64,000 bases of DNA from Sarcophilus harrisii (GCF_902635505.1 NC_045427.1:196662422-196726421), one strand, 5' to 3'. Numbered from the stretch's first letter, positions 44,280 through 55,441 are shown. The notes: a model not told the origin generated them from the letters alone. Translations and numbers: made by a program.

Positions 44280-44790
44280 GAGTAAATCTCATTGATTTTT
44301 ACCTCCACAACAATTCTGGGAACTGTCCCTTTCATCGATTCCCATTGCTACCATCCAGGACAGTCATTCCCACCTGTCCAGATTGTCACAATAGACTTCT
44401 TAACTCTATCTTCCCTTTGATATATGATTCTCTGCTTTCAGTAAATCTTCCTCATCCACAGATGTATCTGTGTTCTTATCTAATAAATCTTCAGTATCCC
44501 TGTTAATATTAAATTCTTTTCCAAGGCATTCCAAGCACCCTATCATTTGGCATCTATCCAGCCATAACTCATAAGACCCTCCTCCCAATCCTCTAAGTTG
44601 CAGCCAAAGTAGACTGTCCTCACTTAGCTCCTTAAATACTCATCTTGTTCTCAGGACTACCTGTATTTACTCATAGTCTTTCTCATACCTGGAGTTCCTC
44701 TTTATTCACTCATTGAATTTCCAACTATTCTTTAAAGCCATCTCATCTATGGTAACTTTCCTTAATTCCTGGATGGTAACAATATTATCG
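44280..44790 (+). repeat. L2 ORF2 3' remnant
   Basis: The plus strand is pyrimidine-rich with L2-like pieces ('tgtcacaatagacttcttaac', 'ttgcagccaaagtagactg', 'tctcatacctggagttcc', 'taaagccatctcatctatgg'). The middle part is more diverged. Confidence 0.55.
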
Positions 44791-44794
44791 GTCA

Positions 44795-44925
44795 ATAATC
44801 AATAAAGATTTATTAAGAGCTTGTTACGTGGGGGCACTTTGTTAAGCTCTGGAGATACAAAAAGAGGCAAAATATAGTCCCTGCTTTCAAGAAGCTTACG
44901 AACTAGTGATTCCCTGCTTTTTTCC
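44795..44925 (-). repeat. L2 3' end
   Basis: Reversed L2 terminus: 'caataaagatttattaagagctt', 'gttaagctctggagatacaa' and 'gtccctgctttcaagaagctta'. Confidence 0.78.
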
Positions 44926-45089
44926 CATCTGGACCAGTATTCTTTGGACTTCTGTGCCCTGGACTTCCAGATCCCATTAATCCAGGCTTTGAGGAAGTTA
45001 ATCCACTCATCTTTGGCCTCTACCCTTGGGTCTAGCTCTGGTGAATGGAGACTGAGAGAATGCAAAGCAGCCCCTTAGGCAACACCATC

Positions 45090-45295
45090 CAGTGGTCCTC
45101 AAAGTGTAGTCCAAAGAATTGCTGGGGTCTCTGAAACCCTTTCAGAGGGTCTACAAATTCAAAATTATTTTTATTTCTAATATAGTAAATAGCTATAAAT
45201 ATAACCCATGTGAACAAAAACTCTTTGAACAGATCCTCGATAGTTTTTTAGTAACATAAAAATACTGAGAACAAAGGTTTGAGAACCACTGTGTC
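45090..45295. mobile_element. Non-autonomous hAT transposon
   Basis: The left end CAGTGGTCCTCAAAGTG and the right end 'ggtttgagaaccactg' are inverted repeats of the CAGTGGTTCTCAAA type. The interior 'ctgaaaccctttcagagggtc' is typical of this family. A related copy lies at 60310-60610. Confidence 0.82.
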
Positions 45296-45324
45296 AGTCC
45301 TGAGACTTCAGACCATTTCCCTTT

Positions 45325-45372
45325 TCCATCCATCCATCCATCCATCTATACATACATACATACATACATCTA
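45325..45372 (+). repeat. (CATC)n(CATA)n microsatellite
   Basis: Four CATC units followed by six CATA units. Confidence 0.92.
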
Positions 45373-45479
45373 TCCAGAAGTCTGATTGTGTGTCTAGCTG
45401 TTCCCCTCCCTACCAACACCACTATTTCTATTTCTTGACTCTAAGAACTATAATCAAAATAATGGTATCATTGCTTCTG

Positions 45480-45715
45480 AGAAGGTGATGTCAATCCATT
45501 GCCCTTATGCATTAGCTTACTAGCCCCGTGAACACTCTAGATCAAAACTTCTTTCTCTGATTACCGATTTTCTATATGCTGTCTTCCCCAGTAGAATGTA
45601 AATTTCTTGAGGACAGAGAGACTGCCTCCATTTCTGTATTTGTGTTCCCTGGTACTTTTTACAGCACCTGGCACATAGAAAATAGTTAATAAACACTTTT
45701 GAAATTCATTTATTC
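45480..45715 (+). repeat. L2 3' end
   Basis: The L2 terminus is well kept: 'gaatgtaaatttcttgaggac', 'tacagcacctggcacatag' and 'aatagttaataaacac'. Another degraded MIR-like head follows at about 45790-45880. Confidence 0.78.
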
Positions 45716-46039
45716 AATCCTTTCCCTCAAAGATTATATAGAATTTGTGTAGTATTAATATTAATAATAATAAAGATAGATAGACTACTAGATAATAAAG
45801 TATATAGAAAGCCAGATCTGAAAGATCTAAGTTAAAGTCTTATCTCTAAACAGTGCATTATCTAATAACTTGCCATCTCCCTCTGTCTCTCTTTGTCTGT
45901 CTGTCTGTCTCTGTCTCATAAAACTGTTCTGGACACAAAAGATACTAAATAAGTTTTTTTATTTTTGAAGTATGCTTGTCGTAATATAGTGTAGCTAAAT
46001 CACAAAAGTGGGAATTGGTCAGCAAGCTTTTTTTCTTAT

Positions 46040-46390
46040 TTTTTAAAAAAATATTTATTTTTAATATTTTTCTTGTTTTTAAACTTTGAGTTCCTAATTC
46101 TGTCCATCTGTCCCATCTCTCCCCAATTTGAAGAGAATGCAAGCAAAATGATACCAATTATAAAAGTGAAATCATGCAAAATAGATTTCCATATTTGCCA
46201 GATTACAAAAACAAAAGCAATAATAAACAAAGTGAGACAATTATACTTCACCTTGAACTCAGAGTTTGACACTTTCCTTTCTAGATGTAGGTACATGTTT
46301 TCATCATGAGTTCTTTGGAATTGTCTTGAATCGTATTGATCACAGTAGCCAAGTCTTGTACAGTTGATTATTATAGTAATATTTAGCAAG
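46040..46390 (-). mobile_element. L1 3' end, older subfamily
   Basis: The complement follows an older marsupial L1 UTR: 'caattccaaagaactcatgatg', 'atctggcaaatatggaaatc', 'tttgcttgcattctcttcaaattggggagag' and an A-rich tail. It differs from the copies at 22.4 and 24.5 kb. Confidence 0.68.
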
Positions 46391-46531
46391 TATTTTAAGT
46401 ACCTATTATGTTCCACAAAAAGAACTAAGCACTAGGAATACAAAGAAAGATAAGGGTCTGCTCTCAAGGAGCTCACAGTCTAATGGGAGAGATGATAAAG
46501 ACTTAAATACAGAATAAATACAAAGTGAGTA

Positions 46532-47344
46532 TAGGTATACCTCAGAGATTTTGAGGATGCAGCTCCAAATCATGCAATCAAGCAATAATTATAATAAAAG
46601 TGAGTCACATTAATTTTTTGGTTTCCCAGTGCATCTAAAAATTGTTTACATTATACTGTAGTCCATTAAATATGCAAGAATATTATGTCCAAAAAATGTA
46701 CATACCTTAATTAAAAATAATTTATTGAAAGAAAAATGCAGCCTATCATCTGAGCCTTTGGCAAACTATAACCTTTTTGCTGATGGAGAGTCTTGCCTCA
46801 ATGTTGATGGTGCTGACTAATTATGGTGGTGATTGCTGAAGGCTGGAGTTACTGTAGCAATTTCTCAAAACAAGACAGCAATAAAGTTTGCTGCATCAAT
46901 TGACTCTTACTTTCACTAGAACTCTTAAAGGCCACAATAATGTTATTAACTGGCCTAATTTCAATATTGTTGTGTCTCAGGGAACAGGGAGGTCTGAGGA
47001 GAAAGAGAGGCAGGAATGGCAGTTAGAATATACACAGCATTTATGGATTAAGTTCATCATCTTCTATGGGTATAGTTCGTGATGCCTCCAAACAATTACA
47101 TTAATAACATAAGAGATCCCTGATTACAGATCACCATAACAGACATAATAATAATGAAAAAGTTTAAATATTGCAAGAAGTACCAAAATGTGACAAAGAG
47201 ACAAGATGCAAGCACATGTGGTTGAGAAAACGGTGCTGATTGCTCAATGCAAGGTGGCCACAAATCTCCACAAAACTTCAATGTAAAAAAGACACTCTTT
47301 ACCAAGCCCAATAAAGTAAAATACAATAAAATGGAGAATGCACT
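46532..47344 (+). mobile_element. Tigger1-like DNA transposon, internally deleted
   Basis: The left terminus TAGGTATACCTCAGAGATTT, then 'aaagtgagtcacattaattttttgg', 'aaaatgtacataccttaatt' and 'tcatctgagcctttggcaaa', follows the Tigger1 end closely. The right part ('ttattaactggcctaatttc', 'cagatcaccataacagacat', 'ccaataaagtaaaatac') matches the other end. Most of the pogo-type transposase region is absent (about 810 bp against about 2.4 kb for the full element). Flanking TA is plausible on the left. Confidence 0.85.
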
Positions 47345-47345
47345 T

Positions 47346-47620
47346 CATACCTCTCAAAGTAGCTGAGATGACAGAAGAAGATCATGATAAATGTTGGAGG
47401 GGATGTGGGAAAACTGGGACACTAATGCATTATTGGAGGAGTTGTGAACTGATCTAGCCATGCTGGAGAGCAATTTGGAACTATGCTCAAAGGGCTATAA
47501 AAATGTGCATACCCTTTAATCCAGCAGTTTCACTACTGGGTCTGTATCCCAAAGATCATAAAAGAGGGAAAAGGACCCATATGTGCAAAAATGTTTTTAG
47601 CAGTAGTTTGGGAAGGAGAG
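47346..47620 (+). mobile_element. L1 3' fragment
   Basis: Plus-strand L1 text: 'gttggaggggatgtgggaaa', 'ggagttgtgaactgatctag', 'gagcaatttggaactatgctc' and 'gggaaaaggacccatatgtgc'. It stops before the UTR end. Confidence 0.85.
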
Positions 47621-47954
47621 CACCAGCAATTAGGAGCATCAAGAAATGCTTCATAAAGAAAATGGTGCTTCTGCTGCATCTGAATAGAAAAGGAGAGATT
47701 CTGGGTGAAAAGGAGAGTGCATTCCAGGTATGAGGGGCAACAAGTGCAGAAGCAAGGTGGCTGGTGATAAAGCATCCTGTGAGGAACAGAAAGAAATCTT
47801 GAGGATGTCTGGTACCCCCTCAGCACCAGGGCAGAATATCAGCAGTTCTTCTGAAGGTGATGTAATTATCCAACATATTAAAGCAACAAAGGTCAAAGGA
47901 GATAATATAAAGACATCTAATAAATGTATAGCAGATTTTAGGGTTGCAAAGCAC

Positions 47955-48035
47955 CTTCGAGGGATGAAATAAGCATTTATTAAGCACCATGTTTCAGGCA
48001 CTGTTAAATTCTTAATAAAGATCATCTAATTTCAT
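47955..48035 (-). repeat. MIR 3' fragment
   Basis: 'ataagcatttattaagcacca' and 'tttcaggcactgttaaattc' are the reversed end of a MIR. It abuts the left LTR of the provirus. Confidence 0.55.
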
Positions 48036-48044
48036 TCATGTATA

Positions 48045-48365
48045 TGATAGATAGGTCCCAGGATGAAATAACAAAAGTTTGTTTTTCACAGAGAGTTGAA
48101 ATTCTGAAAATTATGATAATAATTAACAGTTACTTAATAGGTAGATTCAAACAATCAGAAATGGGTCTACATCAACAACACTCTTACCACAAACCCAGAT
48201 CTGGCTTAAAATAGTTGGAATCAGTGACCTGGCAAAGGCAAATGGAGAATGAGGCTAATTGCATATTAACCAACACACCCGTAGGAGGAGTTTTCTACCA
48301 TCTTTGAACATGGGATGCATGACAAGGAAGGGCATGAAAAAGGAGAGGGAAAAACTGCTCCTCAG
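48045..48365 (+). mobile_element. 5' LTR remnant of the class I provirus
   Basis: It starts TGATAGATAGG and matches the 3' LTR from TGATAGAATGACCC onward, including 'ggatgaaataacaaaag', 'taggaggagttttctacca' and 'gggatgcatgacaagg'. Homology to the LTR fades near 48365, where gag-like sequence begins. Confidence 0.8.
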
Positions 48366-48379
48366 CAGAATATTAATGT

Positions 48380-49150
48380 GGAATTGTTAGATGAAAGAGA
48401 AGGAGGGGAAGGAGAAGAAAGGGATACTCTTTCTGCCTTACCCCACACCTTATGTTTCCCCATCAGTTGCCTGGCAGCATCAACTCCTTCAGCAGCACAA
48501 GAACAGGGAGGGGAAACAGGAGGAGCCTTTGGGAGACTAAGGAAAGAATTGGAATAATGTAAAGAGATTTATTTAGTTTTCCCTTCCCAGTCACCTTTAG
48601 AGACTATTATGTTTCCCCTGATGGAAGTTCCTGTAAGAAATAGAGAAAATGGGTTTGTAAATGTCTGCTCAGTACTAATAATGTTAGAACTTTTGTTTTT
48701 GTTTCTTATTTTTTGGTTGTGTTTTTTTTTTTGAGAGGCATTTGGGGTTAAATGACTTTCTTAGGGTCACACAGCTAGTAAGTGTCTGAAGTTGGATTTG
48801 AACTCAGGTCCTCTCACTTCAGGACTGGTGCTCTCTGTGCCATGTAGCTGCCTCTAGAAATTTAAGAAAGAAATGCATCTTTAATTAAGGACCAGGTAGG
48901 ATTGGTTGAACAGATAGAACAGTTCCTTGGACCAAATAGTTATATCTGAACTAATGTGTATTCTAAGTTTACTGTTTACTGAAGAGGAAGAAGAAATGAT
49001 TAGGAGGATGGAAACTTGGGAACAGATGCATCCACCTTGTCCAAGGATGGTATTCACCAATAGGAAATGCCCTAGTGAGGATCCTGAGTGGGGCAATAAT
49101 GATGGAGTTCATAGGAGACACATGCAAGACTTGTACATTGTTCTTTGGTT
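48380..49150 (+). pseudogene. gag remnant of the class I provirus (fossil)
   Basis: An acidic, proline-containing stretch is followed by a capsid start-like PL-EVP motif near 48620. A capsid-like segment follows at 48927-49140, with 'LLFTEEEEEMIRR' and 'RRHMQDL' resembling the middle of gammaretroviral capsids. The element is broken. An antisense SINE lies inside the gag region. Confidence 0.68.
48720..48862 (-). mobile_element. WSINE1-type SINE inserted in the gag remnant
   Basis: The plus strand shows a T-run, 'gaggcatttggggttaaatgac', 'agggtcacacagctagtaagtg', 'ttggatttgaactcaggtcc' and 'tgccatgtagctgcctc', a full reversed SINE. Confidence 0.88.
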
Positions 49151-49229
49151 CTCTGCTGCATACCTTATTTACTTTATTCTTAGCCCCCCCCCCATCCCTT
49201 CCCATCCTCAAGCAAGGTACAGTTAAGAA

Positions 49230-49285
49230 AAGATATATTTATGTATACATATGTATATATACATACATACACACACATGTCTTTC
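49230..49285 (+). repeat. TATG/CATA microsatellite
   Basis: Alternating TATG, TATA and CATACA units mark the left limit of the L1 piece. Confidence 0.85.
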
Positions 49286-49289
49286 CTAT

Positions 49290-51470
49290 CCCTGCTGACT
49301 AATTAAATTCTGCTCCATAACTTGCCTTGCTATTATTTAGCCCTCACCCAGGGAACTCTTCCTTGTCTTCTTCCCTCATCCTTTGCTTTCCCATCCACTT
49401 ATCCCTCCCTCCTTATTTCTTTATAGATTTTAGAGGATGCTACACTCTACACTCATGTTATATTATGTAGTGTTGCCCATTGAACCCATTCCCAATGTAA
49501 GTAGGTTTTCAGAACTATGAGCCCTCCTCCCTCCTCTAATGCCTCTGTGCCTATTCTTCCTCTACTTTATTTGTATGACATAATTACTATTTTTTACCTT
49601 AACTCTACCAATCTTTCTTCTGAATTACCCTATTGTTGATGTGAATCTAAAACATATAGTACATATTTCTCATGTAAAAAAATCAAACAATTTGTCCATA
49701 TTTAAACAATTTGTCTATGTTGAGTTCCTTAAAATTGACCTTTGGGGCAGCTAGTTCATGCAGTGGATAGAGCATCAGCCCTGAAGTCAGGAGGACCCGA
49801 GTTCAAATCTGATCTCAGACACTTAACACTTCCTAGCTGTGTGACTCTGGGCAAGTCACTTAACCCCAATTGCCTCAGCAAAAAACAAAAAAAAACTATC
49901 ATTCACAAATCTTTAAAAAAAAAAATTGACGTTTGTTATTGGCTTTTATATGTTAAATTTTCTGTCAGGTTTGGGTTTGGTTGATAGAAAGTCCTGAAAA
50001 TATGCAAGTTTGTTGAAGGTCCATTTTTTTCTCATTCAAAATTATAGATAATTTTGCTGGATATGATACTTTTGGCCAGAGGCCTAGTTCTTTTAATTGT
50101 CAGTAGATATGATTCCAGGAATTGCAGCCTTCCATTGTAGCTTGATAAGTCTTGTATAATTCTAATTGTAGTTTCAACATATTTGAATTGTTTTTTTCTT
50201 TGTTTCTTGCAAAATTTTCTCTTTGAACTGGAGGTTTCGAAATTTGGCAATAATATTCCTGTGTATTTTCCACAAAGGATCTCTTTGTGATAGTAAGTGT
50301 TGGATTTTTTCTGTTTCTACTTTCCCCTCATGTTTTATCACTCCAGAACAATTTTCTTGGATTATTTCCTATGTTATTATGTCAAGGTTCTCTTTTTGGT
50401 CACAGATTTCTGGCTCTCCAGTTATTCTTATATTTTCTCTTCTTGATCTGTTCTCCAGATCTGTGATTTTCCTTATGTTTTGCATTCTGTTCTATTTGCT
50501 CATTCTTTACCATTTGTTTTGTTATTTCCTGGCCTCTCATAGTTTCACTGGCTTCCCCTTGCCTAATTCTAATTTTTCAATGAATTATTTTCATCTTTGA
50601 AACTCTGTAACTCCTTTTCTAGTTCATTAATTTTTAATACTCTTCTTGTTTTTATTGGATGGTTTTTTTAGTTGTTCCTCAGTGTCTCTCATTTGATTTT
50701 AAAATTCTTTTTTGAGTTCTTTTATAAATTCTCTGAGCAGGGAGTCATTTCACATTACTCTTTGGGATAGAAACTTTTTTTTTTTTTACTAAAGTATTCT
50801 CTGAAAACGAATCCCATCTTCCCTGTTCCCATAATATGTTTCAGTGGTGGGATTCTTTCTTCGTTGACAATTCATTTTTTTTAAATAAGAGGTATTAGTG
50901 GAAGTATCTCTAATCATGGAGTTGGGTGGAGCTTTTCAAGTTTCTTTTCAGCTTTCCCCTTTGACTAGGAGCCCCAAACCAAGAGCTCCACTCTCCTGCA
51001 AGTGCCCACAGCCAGCAGCATTCCTCTCCTGCTGTCCCTGCACTCAGCGGGTGCTGGTTCATTCTTGTCCAGGACCCCCTTTTTAGCAGCACAGCTGGTA
51101 TTCCCAATCAGCAGAGGTTTATACTCCATATACAATTGGGGAGGTAAAAGTCTCTATAGTTCCCACTGACGCTCCAGCTACATCCAGCTAGTCTGAAGAG
51201 TCCCCACTTGATGTTTCTGAGGAGAGCAAGAAGGTGTTTGCGCTGTTCAGACAGGTTAATCCCCAGTCTTGAGGCTTTTTTTTTTCTTCAGATCTTCTGG
51301 GTATCAGGAGAATCCCTGTTTTGCCCCAAATCTTCTTGATTTTTCACCATTCTGTGTTCTACCTTCAGGCACAAATTTGTTCTATTTGTTGGGGAAATTG
51401 GGAGAGCTTGAAATTTACCCATTTACTCCCCCATTTTCCCACAATCCTCCTCTAATTTACTTAGTTTCTT
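49290..51470 (-). mobile_element. L1 5' UTR and ORF1 region, inserted in the provirus
   Basis: In reverse, a GC-richer 5' UTR (51470 to about 50880) leads into an ORF1-like region whose coiled-coil part has Leu/Lys/Glu-rich words. Near 50040-50250 it encodes 'IIQDLSSYNGRLQFLESYLL', typical of marsupial L1. The inter-ORF 'LKELNIDKLFKYGQIV' type text lies near 49690-49735. ORF2 is missing, which is unusual because most partial L1 copies keep the 3' end. The frame is broken by stops. Confidence 0.75.
49744..49919 (+). mobile_element. WSINE1-type SINE with target duplication, inside the L1
   Basis: The head GGGGCAGCTAGTTCATGCAG leads to 'gaagtcaggaggacccgagttc', 'cttcctagctgtgtgactctggg' and an A-rich tail. 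It is flanked by AAAATTGACCTT (49731-49742) and AAAATTGACGTT (49922-49933). Low divergence suggests it is the youngest insertion in this nest. Confidence 0.92.
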
Positions 51471-51479
51471 AAGAAAATG

Positions 51480-53040
51480 GGGATTAAGGATAGTTGCAAT
51501 TTGTGGAAATGGAAGTGAAGTACTTGGGATTAGTAAGGGGGAAAGAAAGATTGGAATTACTAAAGCCAAAGATAAAATAGGAATTGAGGAAATTTTGGGG
51601 GTGAGTAGAGTATTGCCAGTTATGGATCAACTCATATGCCCAATTGAAGAACGATTTATACTAGAATAGCTAGATAAATAAAAGTGGACAGAGGAGGAAA
51701 TACAGTTGGAAGAATTAAAATGGGCTCTGTTCAAAGCACCAGTGCCAGTCTTACACACTCTGGACAAATCATTTTATCTATTCAAGAGTAGAAAAGGGTA
51801 TGACATTGGGGGTGTTGACTCAGTCATGGGCCAGTCTGTGGCATTCTTCTCCAGACTGTTAAACCAAGCGTCTCAGAGCTGGCCTGAGTGTGTCCAGGCA
51901 GTAGTAACCACAACCCTGTTAGTGGAGGACAGTAGGAAACTGACATTTAGGAGAGCTCTCATAGTAACTGCTCTCCAACAAGTGAGAACCATTTTACATC
52001 CGAAAGTGGGGAGATGGCTTATCAGTTCTAGAATTTTGAAATACAAGGCAATACTGATGGGAAGGATGACCTGATGCTAACAGTAGACAATGTAGTTAAT
52101 CCAGCTACCTTCCTAAATAAAGGAGATTTTGACCAAATACTAGAATACAAGTTCTTAGACATAGTGGATTTGGGAGAAGGGGAAAGGTTATTTATGGATG
52201 GATCATCCTAGTTAATTAATGGGAAAAGGTGCAACATATATGCTGTAGTGTATGGGAAGAATAGACTGGCTTTTAAAACAGAAGCCCTTCTAAAAGATTG
52301 GTCAGCACAAAGCTGCAAACTGTATGCTTAAAATCAGATCCTGAAGAAATTAAGAGATAGGGAAGGGACAATTAATACTGATTCAAAATATACTTATGGT
52401 GTGATACATGCTTTTGGAAAAATTTGAGAAGGATGAGGACTAATAGATAGTAAGGGGAAAGAACTAGCACATGGGGAATTAAGCAAGTGTTGGAAAATCT
52501 ATTAGGACCAATTGAAATCACATGTGAGGGGTCATCAGAGGGATACTTCCCCTGAGGCCATGGGAAACTACTTGGCAGATAAGGTAGCAAAGAAGGCAAA
52601 ATATCCCCAGGATTCTCTCAGGTAGAAGAGGAGCAGATGAGAGAGACTGGAGTAGTTAGGGATGAGGGAGTATTTGGGGTATTACCTGATGGAAGAAATA
52701 CTGAGTAAAGGGATAATTGAAGAGGGTTGGGTATGTTGCTGGGAACATTGGGAAGCTCAGACAACAGGGAAAGCATTATTGAGATGATATGGGTACAAGG
52801 AGCTATATACAATAGCCTAACAGGTCACCAAACAATGCCCAGTATGTCAGATCTTAGATGGAAAGGACTATTCACCTAAAGCCTACCACTGGAGAATTTG
52901 CTGTACACACCTTCCAACTGGAAGACTGGGTGTGGATTAAAACTTGGAAAGAGGCAAAGCTGCAACCTAGTTGGGACAATCCCTGCCATGTACTCCTGCC
53001 TATAGAAACTGCAATCTGGATTGTGAAGTGGGTCCAGTGA
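51480..53040 (+). pseudogene. pol remnant of the class I provirus (fossil)
   Basis: The order fits gammaretroviral pol: the end of the reverse transcriptase (51700-52075, with 'EEIQLEELKWALFKAPV' and 'VAFFSRLLNQASQSWPEC'), RNase H (about 52190-52600, with a TDSKY-type and a RGHQRD-type block) and the integrase C-terminus (about 52860-53040, 'LEDWVWIKTWKEAKLQPSW'). The protease and the first part of the reverse transcriptase are not seen. The gene is broken many times. Confidence 0.85.
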
Positions 53041-54840
53041 AGCAGAAGGAGAGGACTGTCTAGTCTGATGACTTTCCATTGAGACTGACCCTTTGGAAAG
53101 CTGGATCTGCTGTGAACTGAGGGGTATTTTGTGGACAACTTTTGTGTGCAGAGTGCTGGAGCTGAGCAATTGGCTTTGGTATTTTGTTAGTGATCCTGGT
53201 GATTGGAATTTGTGGGATTATATTTTCATGTCTTCCCCTCTGCTCAAAACCAAAATGGCTTATTGTCATCTGGAGTCTGAGGATAGTAGGGCACAAGGTA
53301 AATCCTTGGCCAAATTAAGGAAAGAGAATAAGGCTTCTGATAATAGTTAGCACATTCTGGGAGGGGGCTTTCCAAGAAAGATTAGGTTTATTTGATGAAA
53401 ATGGGACCCACAAATAATTTAAGTAAGTGTCTGTCATATAATTGGATTGGGGGGGGGAGACATTGATAACCAAAGGAGGCTAAGAAGTGAGAATAAATCA
53501 TACCTTTGTGCAGACAAGAAACCAGCTGAAATTCCAGATATGAAATATAGCGGTTCCCCTTGTCCAGTTTGGGATGATGTGTGGTGGATCACTCAGTATA
53601 GGAAGTTGGACTCAGACAGTCAAGAAATCAAGCTCAATTTTGTGCTTGTGCTTCAGGCAGACCTGTACATAGCACATATAGGTTGAAAGGTCATGAGATT
53701 GAGTTTAAGTGCATGATGTGGCTGTTCCTCAATAGCACTGCAGAAAAATTGTACTTTACTCTCCTTCCTGTTTCCACCAGTCAAAAAAGGCACTTCTAAG
53801 GGTATTCCTACCTATATCTCTGGGATGGGCAATCACTCTGCCTGCCTTTCAAGACAGGGAGAAGGATTTCAGGACCTGAGAGGAATGGTCCCTCTGTACT
53901 AGACAGTGAAATGTGACTATGATCAATGGGGACAACTTCTCAAGAATGACAACTTCCAGAGCAGATGTATAATGACTCTGTAGAAAAACATTGAGATTGT
54001 CTGATCTAGGCAGGTACTTATCCTGGGATAATTGATTATCCCATTCACCCTAAAGCATCAGACCCCCATTGACACAAATGAGGAAGACCAAGGGAATAAG
54101 AGATAGAAAAGGGAGATTTGATGACAGAATCTATTTGGATGCTATTGAAGTTCCATCAGGGATTCCTGATGAGTTCAAAACAAGGAATCAGACAGCAGCA
54201 AAATTTGAATTCCCCCTCTTTTGGTGGTCAACCATCAATAAGAATATGGATTGTATCAACTACATCTACTCAAATCAACCAAGGTTCATTAACTATAAAA
54301 TAGATGCAGTCAAGTACATAGATAATCAATTGGAGGCAACCAGCAGAATGGCTTCGGAAAATAAATTATCATTAGATGTGATTCTAGCCAAGCAAGGTGT
54401 TGTATGCAAAATGCTACCAGGAGGAGTATGTTGTACTTTCATCCCAAACAATACCGCTCCTGATGGAACAATTACGAAAGCACTACAGAGTTTAACTGCA
54501 ATAACTGAAGAATTAGCTGAGAGTTCTGTAATAGTGAACCGAATTACAGGATGGCTGGAACCATAGTTTGGGAAGTGGAAAGGAACAGTGGTTGTCTATT
54601 CTTAATCTCCCTAATAGAGGCAGCCAGGATGTTTACAGCAGTTGGGTGTTGTATTACTCCCTGTGTAAAGAGATTAGTACATAGATTGATTGAAATATCA
54701 ATAAGTAAAGTGATACCATTTGGAGTACAAGTGCAAGGTTCTGGGAATGTGAGGATGATGATACCTAAAGAAATTTATAATTCACCCTATGAAGAAGAAT
54801 GTGAGATGATGTTGAAGAAATTTAAGACCAAGAAAAAATA
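53041..54840 (+). pseudogene. env remnant of the class I provirus (fossil)
   Basis: The surface part is weakly recognisable. The transmembrane part near 54060-54840 is clear: a heptad-rich segment, a gammaretrovirus-type cysteine motif around 'VCCTFIPNNTAPDGT', then a hydrophobic membrane segment and a cytoplasmic tail. The family resembles class I envelopes of the syncytin kind in general layout. The gene is broken and shows no sign of being kept for host use. Confidence 0.82.
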
Positions 54841-54861
54841 AAATGTAGAAACCAAACTTGC

Positions 54862-54882
54862 ATTAGAAAGAAAAGAGAAAAA
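54862..54882 (+). other. Polypurine tract of the provirus
   Basis: A purine run (AGAAAGAAAAGAGAAAAA) lies immediately before the 3' LTR start at 54886, the normal place for the plus-strand primer of a retrovirus. Confidence 0.75.
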
Positions 54883-54885
54883 TTG

Positions 54886-55441
54886 TGATAGAATGACCCA
54901 GGATGAGGTAACAAAACTGTTTTCTACAGAGCTAGAATTCTGAGAATTATGATGATAACCAACAAAGGTACTTAAAAGGTGAATCCAACCAGTCAAAAAT
55001 GGGTCCCTGTATCCTTTCTGATCACAGTCTTATCACACATTCTGATCTGGCTCAAACTAGTTGGGGTTAATGATCTGATAAAAGAAAATAGGGAATAAGC
55101 CTGCTTAATAGAGTAATTACGTATTACCCATTACAACCCATAGGAGGAGTTTTCTGCTATCTTTGAATATGGAATGCATCACAAGGGAGGGGGAACATAT
55201 CTAGGAAGGCATAAAGAAGGAGAAGAGGGAAAAACTATTATTCAGTGACATATGGATTAGTCAGGAGAGTGGGTGGTGCATGAGAGGGATGCTCTACCTT
55301 CTAATCAATGTGCTCCTCCACGGTAAGGATGTACCCACTTCCTGTAGGAATGTAATAAGGGCACTCCTTTACTCATTTGAGAGACTTTTTTGTTGTTTTG
55401 GTTGGTCTAGGACCCTTGATGATGTTCATAACACATATTGG
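54886..55441 (+). mobile_element. 3' LTR of the class I provirus
   Basis: It starts TGATAGAATGACCC, runs about 556 bp and aligns with the solo LTR at 29500-30099 almost to the end ('cggtaaggatg', 'ctcctttactcat', 'acccttgatga'). It is old and diverged. Confidence 0.83.

Larger units (their letters stand above)
46395..47950 (-). repeat. L2 remnant interrupted by Tigger1 and L1
   Basis: Reversed L2 text at 46395-46528 ('tacctattatgttccacaaa', 'tctcaaggagctcacagtctaatg') resumes after the two inserts at about 47620-47810 ('agtgcattccaggtatgaggg', 'caagtgcagaagcaaggtgg'). The gap is exactly the Tigger1-like element plus the L1 end. Confidence 0.65.
48045..55441 (+). mobile_element. Class I (gammaretrovirus-like) endogenous retrovirus, old and broken
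   Basis: LTR-related sequence at both ends encloses gag, pol and env remnants in retroviral order. The element is fossil: all three genes carry many breaks and none could make a protein. It also holds later insertions, namely an antisense SINE in gag and the 5' part of an antisense L1 with its own SINE between gag and pol. By eye about a quarter of the positions differ between the LTRs, suggesting an age of tens of millions of years. A solo LTR of the same family lies at 29500-30099. Confidence 0.88.

Noticed and set aside
7144-49919. tRNA genes suggested by tRNA-like heads
   Set aside because: All tRNA-like segments are heads of Mar1 or WSINE1 elements followed by SINE bodies and tails.
54069-54841. 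Possible captured syncytin-like env gene
   Set aside because: The transmembrane region is recognisable, but the gene is broken and sits in a decayed provirus, so it is treated as a fossil.
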